NCBI GenBank assembly: GCA_021648285.1
Contig: JAKITC010000013.1
Location: 1 to 50,046 of the forward strand
From: Sulfurimonas sp.
GTDB lineage: Bacteria > Campylobacterota > Campylobacteria > Campylobacterales > Sulfurimonadaceae
Direction of reading: 5' to 3'
DNA: 50,046 nt
Position numbers and translations under genes: made by a program. A model generated the notes under the pieces. It saw only the letters and a list, made by a program, of their open reading frames with translations, made no database searches and was not told the DNA's origin. The first letter of the stretch is position 1, and each line of letters starts with the position of its first letter. Below are positions 26,660 to 36,675 of the stretch, one piece after another.

Positions 26660-28153
26660 ATGGAGAATCGTCCATTAGAGTATGACTATACGGTTGCAAA
26701 GATGTTTATGCTTACAACAATTATTTTAGGAATTGTTGGTATGCTCGTCGGTGTTGTTTTAGCTTTTCAACTTGCTTTTCCAGAACTAAACTTAGTTCTA
26801 GGTGAAGGATTAGCTGAATATACAAACTTTAGTCGTCTTCGTCCACTGCATACAGATGCAGTAATATTTGGTTTTACACTGAGTGGTATTTTTGCTACTT
26901 GGTATTATGTTGGTCAGCGTGTATTGAAAGTATCAATGGCAGAGTCAAAACTGTTGATGTTTTTAGGGAAATTACATTTTTGGCTATATTTAGTAGTAGT
27001 TGCATCAGTTGTTGTATCACTTTTAGCTGGTGTAACAACTTCAAAAGAGTATGCTGAATTTGAGTGGCCAATTGATATTGCGGTAGTTGTAGTATGGGTT
27101 GTGTTTGGTATAGGAATGTTTGGTCTTATCGGTATTCGCCGTGAGAAATCATTATATATCTCTATTTGGTACTATATTGCTACTTTCTTAGGTATAGCAA
27201 TGCTTTACCTTTTCAATAACATGGCGATACCTACTGGCTTAGGTGTAAGTACTATCGGTGAATCTGGTATAGGTGCATGGTATCATTCAGTTTCTATGTA
27301 TGCTGGTACAAATGACGCACTTGTACAATGGTGGTATGGACACAATGCAGTTGCATTTGGTTTTACTGTTCCTATTGTTGCCATGATTTACTACTTTTTA
27401 CCAAAAGAGTCTGGTCAAGCGATTTATTCATATAAACTCTCTTTACTCTCTTTCTGGGGATTAATGTTTGTATATTTATGGGCTGGTGGTCACCACCTTT
27501 TATATTCAACTGTTCCAGACTGGGTACAGACTATGGGTTCAATTTTCTCAGTAATCTTGATTCTTCCATCTTGGGGTTCTGCTATCAATATGCTTCTTAC
27601 AATGAAGGGTGAGTGGCAACAAGTTGCAGCTTCTCCATTGATTAAGTTTATGGTACTTGGTTCAACTTTTTATATGTTCTCAACATTAGAAGGTCCAATT
27701 CAAGCAATTAAATCAGTTAACGCAATTGCACACTTCACTGACTGGATTATTGGTCACGTGCATGACGGTGTCCTTGGATGGGTCGGCTTTATGATTATGG
27801 CTGCACTTTACCATATGGCTCCACGTGTATTCAAGAGAGAGATTTATTCTAAGTCTTTAATGGCAGCACAATTCTGGATTCAGACTGTGGGTGTTGTTTT
27901 ATACTTCACTTCTATGTGGATTGCAGGTATTACTCAAGGTATGATGTGGCGTGCTCACGATGAATTTGGTAACTTAGCTTACTCTTTCATTGATACAGTA
28001 ACAGTTCTTCACCCTTACTACGCTATTCGTGGTGTTGGTGGTTTATTATACTTAGTTGGTTTCTTAATGTTCGCATATAACATTTATAAAACTATGTCTG
28101 CTCGCCCTGTTGAAGAGTCTGAGCTACAAAATGCTTCGCCTATGGGCGCATAA
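26660..28153 (+). CDS. ccoN: cbb3-type cytochrome c oxidase subunit I
   Basis: The catalytic subunit of the high-affinity oxidase (497 aa, about 12 membrane helices) reduces O2 and pumps protons. Heme b and b3/CuB histidines are visible in 'RPLHTDAVIF', 'WWYGHNAVAFGF', 'GGHHLLY' and 'DWIIGHVHDG'. It is first in the operon ccoNOQP, with AAGGAG upstream. This is the usual terminal oxidase of microaerobic Campylobacterota. Confidence 0.98.
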   Translation: MENRPLEYDYTVAKMFMLTTIILGIVGMLVGVVLAFQLAFPELNLVLGEGLAEYTNFSRLRPLHTDAVIFGFTLSGIFATWYYVGQRVLKVSMAESKLLMFLGKLHFWLYLVVVASVVVSLLAGVTTSKEYAEFEWPIDIAVVVVWVVFGIGMFGLIGIRREKSLYISIWYYIATFLGIAMLYLFNNMAIPTGLGVSTIGESGIGAWYHSVSMYAGTNDALVQWWYGHNAVAFGFTVPIVAMIYYFLPKESGQAIYSYKLSLLSFWGLMFVYLWAGGHHLLYSTVPDWVQTMGSIFSVILILPSWGSAINMLLTMKGEWQQVAASPLIKFMVLGSTFYMFSTLEGPIQAIKSVNAIAHFTDWIIGHVHDGVLGWVGFMIMAALYHMAPRVFKREIYSKSLMAAQFWIQTVGVVLYFTSMWIAGITQGMMWRAHDEFGNLAYSFIDTVTVLHPYYAIRGVGGLLYLVGFLMFAYNIYKTMSARPVEESELQNASPMGA

Positions 28154-28168
28154 AGAAAAGGATATTAT

Positions 28169-28861
28169 ATGTTTCATTGGTTAGAAAAACATCCGTTCTT
28201 TCTTGCGGTAGGTGTGTTTTTGGTAATTTCGTTTGCAGGTTTGGTTGAAATTCTTCCAAACTTTGCTCAACAGTCTCGTCCTGTAATCGGTACAGCTCCA
28301 TACTCTACTTTAGAGTTAGCGGGTCGTCATGTTTATATTAAAAATAGTTGTAATGCTTGTCATTCACAACTTGTTCGTCCATTTAAATCAGAAACTGACC
28401 GTTATGGTCACTACTCTTTAAGTGGTGAGTATGCTTATGATCGTCCATTTCTATGGGGTTCAAAAAGAACTGGTCCAGATTTAATGCGTGTAGGTAACTA
28501 TCGTACTACTGACTGGCACGAAAATCATATGAAAGATCCATCTGGTGTTGTTCCAGGCTCAATCATGCCTGCATACCGTTGGATGTTTACAAACAGTGCT
28601 GATATTGATACTGCTTTTGCAGAGCAATTAACAATAGCTCAGTTCTTTTCAGTTCCTTATAACAAACCGGTTCCCATGAAAGATGGGTCTACTACAGTTG
28701 TTAAAATGGGAAGCAGTGTTGCAGAAGCAAATGCTTTAGCATTATCTGAAGCAAAGGTAATTGCGGCAGATATGAAAGATCAAGATGTTAAAGATGCAGT
28801 AGCAAATGGTAATATTCCTGAAATAGTTGCTCTAATAGCATACTTAAATAGTCTGAAGTAG
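28169..28861 (+). CDS. ccoO: cbb3-type cytochrome c oxidase subunit II (monoheme)
   Basis: A membrane-anchored monoheme cytochrome c (230 aa) with one N-terminal helix (about 10-30) and the heme site CNACH in 'NSCNACHSQLVRP'. The axial methionine is likely in 'PGSIMPAYRWMF'. It passes electrons from CcoP to CcoN. It is spaced 15 bp after ccoN with AAAGGA before the ATG. Confidence 0.97.
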   Translation: MFHWLEKHPFFLAVGVFLVISFAGLVEILPNFAQQSRPVIGTAPYSTLELAGRHVYIKNSCNACHSQLVRPFKSETDRYGHYSLSGEYAYDRPFLWGSKRTGPDLMRVGNYRTTDWHENHMKDPSGVVPGSIMPAYRWMFTNSADIDTAFAEQLTIAQFFSVPYNKPVPMKDGSTTVVKMGSSVAEANALALSEAKVIAADMKDQDVKDAVANGNIPEIVALIAYLNSLK

Positions 28862-28871
28862 AGGTTTATAA

Positions 28872-29096
28872 GTGGATATTGCACAACTTCAAGCTTACGG
28901 ATACTTTACATTAATAACACTTCTTGTTATTGCACTATATGGATACATATACCATCTATATAGCAAAAAGAAAGATGTTGATGTGTTTGACTATGAAAGT
29001 TATAGCAATATGGCACTAAAAGATGGTAGAGATGATACCCCGGTAGCACCTATGTCAGATGACAAGGTACCCCTTGAGGGTTTAAAAGAGAAATAG
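28872..29096 (+). CDS. ccoQ: cbb3 oxidase small subunit CcoQ
   Basis: A 74-aa protein with one membrane helix (about 10-28) followed by a charged tail ('YSKKKDVDVFDYESYSNMAL'). CcoQ stabilises the cbb3 complex. GTG start. The position between ccoO and ccoP fixes the assignment. Confidence 0.88.
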   Translation: MDIAQLQAYGYFTLITLLVIALYGYIYHLYSKKKDVDVFDYESYSNMALKDGRDDTPVAPMSDDKVPLEGLKEK

Positions 29097-29105
29097 GAGA
29101 GATAT

Positions 29106-30011
29106 ATGAATAAGCTTTATCTTTGGGGAATTATTATTACCGTTCTAATGCTGGTATTCACATACATGTCAGTGGCTGGTTCAGAGGGTGGGTTAAATAA
29201 TGATATCGTCAATATACTTGCAATTACAGGGGCCGTGGCACTTGTAATTATTACAGTTTTTGTTGTAATCAAGTATGTTCGTCAAATGCAAGTAGATAGT
29301 GTAACTGGTGATCTTGCAGATGAGAATTGGGACGGAATAGGTGAGTATACAAATGAGGTGCCGACTGGTTGGGCAGTTACATTTTTACTTACTATGGTTT
29401 GGGGTATGTGGTACTTTACAGTTGGATATCCTATAAATTCATATTCACAGATAGGTGAATATAATGAAGACACAGTAGCTCACAACACTAAGTTTGAAGC
29501 ACAGTATAAAGATATTACTGGTGACAGATTGATAGAAATGGGTGAGTCAGTATTCTTAGCTGAGTGTAAAGTTTGTCACGGTATCAATGCTGATGGTATT
29601 GATGGCAAGGCAGCAAATCTTAATCAAAGAATTGAAGCAGTTTCTGTAAAATATGTAATCGCTAACGGTGCAAACAACATGAAAACAGACTTCCCTGGTG
29701 GAATGCCTCCTATGATGTTAACAGATTCCGCTCAAATTGACGCAGTTGCTGATTATATAGTATCAGGATTTCCAGAAGGTCATGCAGGGGTAGAGGCTTT
29801 CTTAATGGGTGGTTGTACAGGTTGTCATGGTGAAAAAGGTGAGGGTATGCCTTTTGTAGGTCCTAAACTTAATGGTTTTGATATTGCTACTGTTACCTCT
29901 ATTCTTAAAGATGGTAAAAAAGGTGCAATTGGTACAATGCCTAAGTTTGAGAGACTTAATCCTAAACAAATAGAAGCTGTTGGTGCATATATCACTAGCT
30001 TAAGTAAATAA
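29106..30011 (+). CDS. ccoP: cbb3-type cytochrome c oxidase subunit III (diheme)
   Basis: A diheme cytochrome c (301 aa). Two N-terminal helices (about 5-22 and 38-58) and a third near 'TGWAVTFLLTMVWGMWYF' anchor it, and two class I heme domains carry CKVCHG and CTGCHG. It receives electrons from soluble cytochrome c or the bc1 complex. Strong AGGAG box before the ATG. Confidence 0.97.
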   Translation: MNKLYLWGIIITVLMLVFTYMSVAGSEGGLNNDIVNILAITGAVALVIITVFVVIKYVRQMQVDSVTGDLADENWDGIGEYTNEVPTGWAVTFLLTMVWGMWYFTVGYPINSYSQIGEYNEDTVAHNTKFEAQYKDITGDRLIEMGESVFLAECKVCHGINADGIDGKAANLNQRIEAVSVKYVIANGANNMKTDFPGGMPPMMLTDSAQIDAVADYIVSGFPEGHAGVEAFLMGGCTGCHGEKGEGMPFVGPKLNGFDIATVTSILKDGKKGAIGTMPKFERLNPKQIEAVGAYITSLSK

Positions 30012-30021
30012 GGAGTTAGGT

Positions 30022-30237
30022 ATGAATGAAAACAGAAGCCTATTCGCTCTTGATGGTATAACAGGTATGTTGATTGCAACTGTATTGTTATTGACTATTT
30101 TAGTTGTTTTAACTATTTTTAGTCTTGGCACACAAAACGCAAATGCAGCAAACTACTATGATATTAAAGATGAACAGTCAATTAAGATGTTTGGTTCTAA
30201 GATTGAAGATCATGTTGTAACTGTAGGGAGTAAATAA
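30022..30237 (+). CDS. DUF4006 family membrane protein
   Basis: A 71-aa protein with a short N-terminus (NENRSLFALDGITGML), one membrane helix (about 14-36) and a polar tail. The family occurs behind ccoP in Campylobacterota and probably belongs to the oxidase or its assembly, but its role is not established. AAGGAG upstream; its stop overlaps the next small ORF. Confidence 0.85.
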   Translation: MNENRSLFALDGITGMLIATVLLLTILVVLTIFSLGTQNANAANYYDIKDEQSIKMFGSKIEDHVVTVGSK

Positions 30238-30326
30238 TGGAAAAAATTATTGCATGGGGTCTGGTATTAATGGCCGCTTATACAGCTTTCATGGTTTTAA
30301 CACCAAATCACCTTTATATTGGTTAG
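30237..30326 (+). CDS. 29-aa single-helix membrane peptide
   Basis: The ATG overlaps the DUF4006 stop (TAATG). The product begins MEKIIAWG, has one hydrophobic segment (about 4-22) and ends NHLYIG. It fills the gap before the next gene exactly, which favours a real, translationally coupled subunit or assembly peptide of the cbb3 cluster over chance. Confidence 0.55.
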   Translation: MEKIIAWGLVLMAAYTAFMVLTPNHLYIG

Positions 30327-30335
30327 GAAATTTCA

Positions 30336-31022
30336 TTGAAATTTTCGCGAGGGCTTGTGGCCCTCATCCTCATACTACTGTTTAATACATCACTTGTAGC
30401 ACAATATCTATATAAAGATGAAGTAATTTTCAACCCTGCTTTTAATGAAACAATTGAAAAATTAGGTTCAGAGCTATACCAAAAAACAGGAATATCTTTA
30501 AGAATTGTAATGCTTAAAGAGCTACCGAATAAAATGAATATAGTAGATTATGAAAAAGAGTTGATGAAAGATTTTAGTGAACCTACTATCTTGCTTACTT
30601 TTTCAGAGATGAACTCTAAAGTTGATATCTTGGCTAGTGAGCCATCTTTATATGAATATTTTAATAAAAAACAAATTCTTAGCCCTGTTTCATCGCCCGT
30701 CCAAGCATTTGTAATAGCACTTATGAATATGGATTTTAGTGACATGACAAGTGGCGGTACAATTCTGCCTCTGCTTGCTCAAAAAGCAAAACCAGGTGAA
30801 GTACTAGGCAAATACTCAGGTTCTATGTTTAACGGTTATGCTGACATTGCAGAACAGATAGCAGATAGTAAAAATATTATTTTAGTAAATGCAGTTGGAA
30901 GTGCAAATCAAACTAGTATTTTAATTGTAAAAGTATTGTTTTACGGTTTTATAGTTTATGCTATAGTCATGTATACAAAAAGAAGACTTTATTATAGAAG
31001 GCAGAAACGTGAGCAAAAGTAA
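30336..31022 (+). CDS. TPM-domain-like exported protein
   Basis: A 228-aa protein with a signal sequence (1-22), a periplasmic alpha/beta domain resembling TPM/YgcG proteins ('ELYQKTGISLRIVMLKELPN') and a C-terminal membrane helix (about 197-215) with a basic tail. The start is TTG with AGGAAA upstream. In Campylobacterota such a gene often sits between the cbb3 genes and fixH. The function is unknown; assembly or quality control of the oxidase is a guess from context. Confidence 0.6.
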   Translation: MKFSRGLVALILILLFNTSLVAQYLYKDEVIFNPAFNETIEKLGSELYQKTGISLRIVMLKELPNKMNIVDYEKELMKDFSEPTILLTFSEMNSKVDILASEPSLYEYFNKKQILSPVSSPVQAFVIALMNMDFSDMTSGGTILPLLAQKAKPGEVLGKYSGSMFNGYADIAEQIADSKNIILVNAVGSANQTSILIVKVLFYGFIVYAIVMYTKRRLYYRRQKREQK

Positions 31023-31515
31023 CGGTAGATTTTGGCCATACGCAATAGGTGCATCAATCACATTAGTATTTTCTGCCTGTGTTGTTACTGTTATAGTGAC
31101 TAATACACTTCCTGTTGAGAACAGTGATACGTACATGATGGGCTATCATGAAGCAGATGATAGAGCCAATGAACTTATTGAAGCGGCAATCGCGTTTAAT
31201 AAAAAGTATAAAATCGAGTACATAACTGATGGTTTGAACACTAAAAGCAGTGTTATCAAATATAAAGTTACTGATATAAACTCTAATCCGGTAGACAATG
31301 CAAAAATCAAAGTTGTAGTAACTAGACCAAACAATCATAAATATGATCAAGAACTTAATAATCCGAAATTTGAAAATGGAGTTTATACTTTCGATTCAAT
31401 TGCACTTGCCCAAGAGGGAAGATGGGATATTATGGCGAAAATCAATGTGAACGATGTTCAAAGATTTTATAATGTAAAAGCTGACACAAGAGCTAAAGAG
31501 GCGTACGAGTATTAA
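31009..31515 (+). CDS. FixH-like cbb3 assembly protein
   Basis: A 168-aa protein with one N-terminal membrane helix (about 9-31) and an exported beta-sandwich domain ('NPVDNAKIKVVVTRPNNH', 'EGRWDIMAKINV') typical of FixH/CcoG-associated proteins needed for cbb3 maturation. GTG start, overlapping the previous gene by 14 bp. It ends the cco cluster. Confidence 0.78.
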   Translation: MSKSNGRFWPYAIGASITLVFSACVVTVIVTNTLPVENSDTYMMGYHEADDRANELIEAAIAFNKKYKIEYITDGLNTKSSVIKYKVTDINSNPVDNAKIKVVVTRPNNHKYDQELNNPKFENGVYTFDSIALAQEGRWDIMAKINVNDVQRFYNVKADTRAKEAYEY

Positions 31516-31538
31516 GCTTTTATAGGTAAAATAAGCCT

Positions 31539-33917
31539 ATGCAAAAAGCTATAGATACAACAACAATAGTTTTACCTTCCGCTCGTGCTATAAGAGCCGA
31601 GCAACTCAGCATTGAAGAGTCAACACTCTTTCTTCCAAACTATATAACCATGAGTGATTTTATATCTAAGCTCTGCATAGTAAAAGATTTTAAAACACCT
31701 GATGCAGACAGTAGAGTCCTGCTTCTTTTAGAAGCCTCTGACTTCAACTCATTTAGAAATCTGCAGATACAAAGAAACTTCTTTACGTTCACTAAAAACT
31801 CATCATATATATTTAAATTTTTTGAAGAGCTGGCGCACGAGATGTACGATATAAACAATCTAGATACTTCAGATATTTATGGAGAGTATGAAGAACATAT
31901 AGCAATACTTCAAGAGCTTTATAAAAGATATGAAATGTTGTGCCAGGAGAGAAAAGTCCTTGACAAGATATTTCTGCCTAAACTCTACAGGTTTAATGAC
32001 ATGTACGCAAAGAGTCATAAAAATATAGAGCTACATATAGATGGTCATCTGACAAACTTTGAGTTAGAGCTTCTACAAAAATGTTGTGAGTTAACAGCCG
32101 TAAATATAATATTTAGCACTACAAAATTTAACACTAAGATGCAGAGTAAATTTTTAGAGTTAGGGATAGAGCTAGAGGCTGGATTTAGGTATAAGATTTC
32201 ACTTAATGAAAAAGAGATACTGAGTTCTCAAAAACTAGAGAAAAACAGTGAGGTGACATGTGAGTCTTTTAGTGAGCCGATTTTACAGGTGGCATTTGTC
32301 CAAAAGAAGATATATGACTTTGTTAAACGTGGATATAAACCCGAAAATATTGCAGTGATACTTCCTGATGAGGGTATGGCAACAACTATTAAAGCATTTG
32401 ACGAAAAATCAAACTTCAACTTTGCAATGGGTGAGCCGTATTCTAAAACTAAAATATATGAAAAACTAAACTCTACATGTAAGTTTATTGAGCAGGACTC
32501 TAAAGAGAATGAAGCACGCTTAGACAGGGTAGGAGATGAACTCTATATGAAGCTTCTTAGTATCTATTATAAAAAAGGCCAAGAGGTAGATATTTTAGAA
32601 TTTTTGAAAAATTATAAAGAGAGTTTTCTCAAAGAGAATGTGGGTAATAAAAAAGCTTTGAAAATATTTGAAGAAGAGCTTTACAGTTTTAAAAATATTC
32701 TGCCATATATGAAAGATATGACACTGAAATCTCTTCTCTCTGTTTTCTTGCAAAGATTAGCGAGTCGTACACTTGATGATGTAAGAGGTGGTAAAATTAC
32801 TGTTATGGGTGTTTTGGAGACTCGTTCAGTAAGTTTTGATGCGGTTGTTATTGTTGATTTTTCTGATAACAATGTTCCAAAAAGAAGTGACAAAGATATG
32901 TTTTTAAACACAAGCATAAGAGAGATGGCCAATCTTCCAACTATGAGCGACAGAGAGAATCTTCAAAAACACTACTATGAGATGTTGATAAACAGGAGTA
33001 AAGAGGTGACAATCTCATTTGTTAAGTCGTCTGATAGCAGCGGTTCAAGGTTTTTAAAACAGCTTAATATTAAAGAAAATAATATACATGTTGAAAGTGA
33101 TTATGCAGGTATCTTGTTTTGTAAAAACACGATAAGTTCACTTGTAGAAAAAGATGATGATATAAAAGAAGAGTATAGCTTTAAGAACAAAAAACTCTCA
33201 GCAACAAGGCTTAAAACTTTTCTTACATGTAGAAGAAAATACTATTACAAATACATCAAACATATATATGGACATGAGATACCAAAAGATATGCCTAAAG
33301 AGTACGAGATAGGCTTGGATGTGCATAAAGCACTTCAAGAACTCTACTCTAAAACAAGTTCTTACGATAATGCCGAGCAGTTAAAAAAAGATCTACATGT
33401 AGAACTAGACCGTGCATGTGGAGATAGTGAACTTGAGAAGTATCTTATAGCAATTCAGAAGAGAAATCTAGACAGGTTTTGTGATTTGGAAGTTGGGAGA
33501 TTTGCAGATGGCTGGCAAGTACACAGATGTGAGGAAAAGCTTGAGTGCAATTTTGCAGGTATGACACTAGAGGGTCAAATTGACAGAATTGACAAGCGTG
33601 CAAATGAGATACATGTACTTGATTATAAGACGGGTAAATTCCCAATTTATACAGAGAAAAACTTTACTGAGGCAATGGACTTTCAGTTGGAATTTTATTA
33701 TCTGTTAGCTGGTGGATTTGGTAGTATTGTAGGATGTGGATACTACGACCTAAAAGAGTCTAAAATAGTAGAAGAAGCTTTTTTGCAAGAGAAATTAGCA
33801 GTCTTGGAGTCAAATATAAAAGACTTGTTAAACATTGAAGATGTTAATTTTGAAAAATGTGAAGATGCAAAGAACTGCCTCTTCTGTGATTATAAGATTA
33901 TGTGTGGGAGAGAGTAA
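31539..33917 (+). CDS. addB: AddB-type nuclease/helicase subunit
   Basis: The partner of AddA in the RecBCD-like complex that processes double-strand breaks (792 aa). The N-terminus ('VLPSARAIRAEQLSI') lacks a Walker A, as in other Campylobacterota AddB proteins. The C-terminal PD-(D/E)XK nuclease has 'GLDVHKAL', 'LEGQIDRID' and 'VLDYKTGKF'. Four cysteines for a 4Fe-4S cluster are visible: one in 'FLTCRRKYYYKY' and three in 'NCLFCDYKIMC'. Its TAA overlaps the addA ATG. Confidence 0.9.
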   Translation: MQKAIDTTTIVLPSARAIRAEQLSIEESTLFLPNYITMSDFISKLCIVKDFKTPDADSRVLLLLEASDFNSFRNLQIQRNFFTFTKNSSYIFKFFEELAHEMYDINNLDTSDIYGEYEEHIAILQELYKRYEMLCQERKVLDKIFLPKLYRFNDMYAKSHKNIELHIDGHLTNFELELLQKCCELTAVNIIFSTTKFNTKMQSKFLELGIELEAGFRYKISLNEKEILSSQKLEKNSEVTCESFSEPILQVAFVQKKIYDFVKRGYKPENIAVILPDEGMATTIKAFDEKSNFNFAMGEPYSKTKIYEKLNSTCKFIEQDSKENEARLDRVGDELYMKLLSIYYKKGQEVDILEFLKNYKESFLKENVGNKKALKIFEEELYSFKNILPYMKDMTLKSLLSVFLQRLASRTLDDVRGGKITVMGVLETRSVSFDAVVIVDFSDNNVPKRSDKDMFLNTSIREMANLPTMSDRENLQKHYYEMLINRSKEVTISFVKSSDSSGSRFLKQLNIKENNIHVESDYAGILFCKNTISSLVEKDDDIKEEYSFKNKKLSATRLKTFLTCRRKYYYKYIKHIYGHEIPKDMPKEYEIGLDVHKALQELYSKTSSYDNAEQLKKDLHVELDRACGDSELEKYLIAIQKRNLDRFCDLEVGRFADGWQVHRCEEKLECNFAGMTLEGQIDRIDKRANEIHVLDYKTGKFPIYTEKNFTEAMDFQLEFYYLLAGGFGSIVGCGYYDLKESKIVEEAFLQEKLAVLESNIKDLLNIEDVNFEKCEDAKNCLFCDYKIMCGRE

Positions 33918-36670
33918 TGTTTATAAATAACCTAGCTTACGAAGCGAGTGCGGGAAGTGGGAAGACTTTTATGCTTGTTGTGCGTTATCTTAGTCTGCTT
34001 TTTGGTGGTGCCGAGGCTGGTAAAATATTGGCACTTACTTTTACAAACAAAGCAGCTTCAGAGATGCAAGAGAGAATAGTCTCTACGTTGGAGGAGTTAG
34101 AGAGCAGAGGTGAGCTTGATGAGATAGTAAAAGTTACCGAACTTTCTCGTGAATATCTGCTTGAAAACCGTCAAAGAGTTCTAAATGAGTTTTTAAATTC
34201 CCACACAAAGATTATGACTATTGACAGTTTTTTTACTTCTATACTGAGAAAATTTTCTCTTTATGCTTCTTTGATGCCTGATTTCTCAACATTCTCTTCA
34301 CAGCATGAGTTGAAACTTCTATCACGCTTTTTAAAAGAGGTCAGTGTTGCAGGTAAGAAAGATACTCTTGTCACTCTTTCTCTTCAATCAAAAAAACGAC
34401 TGACAGATATATTTGGACTCTTGGATGAGTTTTATATCAAGTTTCAAGAGTTAAAACATATAGAGTTTTCCAAACAAAATCATCTACAGTATGAAGAAGA
34501 AGCATTGAACTACATGTCAGAGTTGAGAGCGATTGTAGAGTCATGTGACATGGCTTCATCTACAGCTATAAAAGGTGTTCAAGCTGAGTGTTTTGACGAT
34601 GTGGCTTCAAAGGCTTGGTTATCTAGAGAGACTATGGAGTATAGCACTTATAAAAAGTGTTTTACTCCTGCTATGGATGAACTGCTTGTAAAGATTCAAG
34701 AAGCAGTTAAAAATCAAAACAGAGCAAAAGAGCAGAATTTTTTCTTTGCTATAAAAGAGTTAGTTGACATATATACAAAGAGTAAAAAAGTTCTATATAT
34801 GGATGACAGTGAGCTTAGTTTCTCTGATGTGACAGCACTAGTGTATGAGATTTTAAACCTTATAGACGATAGTGAGTTTTTATATTTTAGACTTGATTCG
34901 CAAATAGAGCATATGCTTTTAGATGAGTTTCAAGATACAAGTATTTTGCAGTATGAGATTATGAAACCTCTGATTAATGAGATTACTTCAGGGAGCGGTA
35001 TATTTGAAAACGGCAGTTTCTTTTTTGTCGGAGATGTAAAGCAGTCTATATATAGATTCAGAGGTGGAGTAAGTTCTCTATTTGGAGTTGTTCAACAAGA
35101 GAACAATACACATGTCCAAAAACTTCTGACAAACTACCGCTCACAAAAAGAGATAATAGAGTTTGTAAACACTGTTTTTACAGATAAAATCAATAACTAC
35201 CCTGCTCAGCTATTTAGAGATGAAGCACAGGGCGGTTATGTAGAAGTTGTACAGAATGATGAGCTTTTAGAAGAGGTTGTTACGCAGGTACAAAGACTTC
35301 TAGCTCACGGTGCAAATATCAATGAGATAGCCATCCTTTGTGCTACAAACAGAGATGGTGAGCAGATTAAACAGACTCTAAATGCTGAGCACATTGAAGT
35401 TGTAACAGAGACAACTACAAAACTTATTAATCAAAAAAGCGTAAAAGCCTTCTTAGAGTATTTGAAGTACCTATATTTCAATGAAGATATCTACATGTAC
35501 AATTTTTTCGCTCTTATTTCACAAGATGTAAGAGTAATCAGAAGAGTTGATTTCAATGAGATCGAGATTTTAGATGTTGTTAAAAGAGTAATAGAAGAAT
35601 ATGGACTCTTTAGTGATGATTTTAACCTTATCAGATTTTTAAGCACAGTCTCAAAACAGAGTGATATTGAAGCTCTTCTATTTGAATACGAACGCCTTGA
35701 TATCAGTGCGGCTGCTTCTGAACTTAACGGTGTTAGAGTTCTTACAGTGCATAAGTCAAAAGGTTTGGAGTATGAACATGTCATAGTAATGGACAGACTA
35801 AAAAAAGCTCCTCCTGCTCGTGATGCCATAATTTATGAGTATGATGGAACAACTCTGCAAAATGTATATCTTCGTATAAAAGGGCGAGATGCAATAGATA
35901 CTCAGTATGCAAATGCTTTGGCAAAAGAGAAGGCTTTAGTTAGAGAAGACTCTCTAAATGCTCTGTATGTTGCTTTTACAAGAGCCAGAGATAATCTGTT
36001 TGTTATCTTAAAATCAAAAGACTCTATGTTCGATATTTTAGACTTGACAGTTCAGAATTCTGGAGTTTTGACATGTGTAAATTCAAGCAGTTTGATTGTA
36101 ACTAGTAAAGATTCAGAAGTTGATAAAACAATAAAAAAACAGACACTAGAGTATAAAAACTTATACTACGGAACTCAAAGCGATATCTTAGCACTTGAAA
36201 AAGAGCAACAAGAGGATTTGAAGTCTATAAACTTTGGTATTGCTATGCACTACATGTTAGAGATGCTGGGAAAATTTGATGAGCAAAATATAATTCACGC
36301 TAAAGATATGATGATAAATAAATACGGAAATACTTTAGAAGCGTCAGAGATTGAAGATATAGAAAACAGAGTAAAATTACTTTTAGAAAATGAAGAGTTT
36401 AAAGCTCTTAGTAGTGGAGAGTGCTATAGAGAAAAGGCTATAAGGTATAAAAATAATCTAAGATATATAGATCTGCTGATTAAGAGTGATTCTGATGCTC
36501 TGTTTAACTCTTGGAATATTATAGATTATAAAAGTGCTATATCTTACTCAGAGCATCACTTAAAACAAGTCAGGTACTACGAAAAAGCTGTGAAAGAGAT
36601 AACTGGTGATGAGGTTAACGGGTATATCTGTTATCTATTAAAAGATGAGATAAAAATCGTAAAAATTTAA
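33917..36670 (+). CDS. addA: AddA-type helicase-nuclease
   Basis: A UvrD/RecB-family helicase with a C-terminal nuclease (917 aa). Motifs: Walker A 'ASAGSGKTF' near residue 10, 'TFTNKAASEM', Walker B 'DEFQDTS', 'GDVKQSIYRFRGG', 'TVHKSKGLEY' and 'VAFTRARDNL'. The nuclease site is 'IIDYKS' with an upstream Asp in 'RYIDLL'. ATG 33917 overlaps the addB stop (TAATG) and is preferred over GTG 33902. It converges on the diguanylate cyclase gene with 5 bp between. Confidence 0.93.
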   Translation: MFINNLAYEASAGSGKTFMLVVRYLSLLFGGAEAGKILALTFTNKAASEMQERIVSTLEELESRGELDEIVKVTELSREYLLENRQRVLNEFLNSHTKIMTIDSFFTSILRKFSLYASLMPDFSTFSSQHELKLLSRFLKEVSVAGKKDTLVTLSLQSKKRLTDIFGLLDEFYIKFQELKHIEFSKQNHLQYEEEALNYMSELRAIVESCDMASSTAIKGVQAECFDDVASKAWLSRETMEYSTYKKCFTPAMDELLVKIQEAVKNQNRAKEQNFFFAIKELVDIYTKSKKVLYMDDSELSFSDVTALVYEILNLIDDSEFLYFRLDSQIEHMLLDEFQDTSILQYEIMKPLINEITSGSGIFENGSFFFVGDVKQSIYRFRGGVSSLFGVVQQENNTHVQKLLTNYRSQKEIIEFVNTVFTDKINNYPAQLFRDEAQGGYVEVVQNDELLEEVVTQVQRLLAHGANINEIAILCATNRDGEQIKQTLNAEHIEVVTETTTKLINQKSVKAFLEYLKYLYFNEDIYMYNFFALISQDVRVIRRVDFNEIEILDVVKRVIEEYGLFSDDFNLIRFLSTVSKQSDIEALLFEYERLDISAAASELNGVRVLTVHKSKGLEYEHVIVMDRLKKAPPARDAIIYEYDGTTLQNVYLRIKGRDAIDTQYANALAKEKALVREDSLNALYVAFTRARDNLFVILKSKDSMFDILDLTVQNSGVLTCVNSSSLIVTSKDSEVDKTIKKQTLEYKNLYYGTQSDILALEKEQQEDLKSINFGIAMHYMLEMLGKFDEQNIIHAKDMMINKYGNTLEASEIEDIENRVKLLLENEEFKALSSGECYREKAIRYKNNLRYIDLLIKSDSDALFNSWNIIDYKSAISYSEHHLKQVRYYEKAVKEITGDEVNGYICYLLKDEIKIVKI

Positions 36671-36675
36671 GCAGA

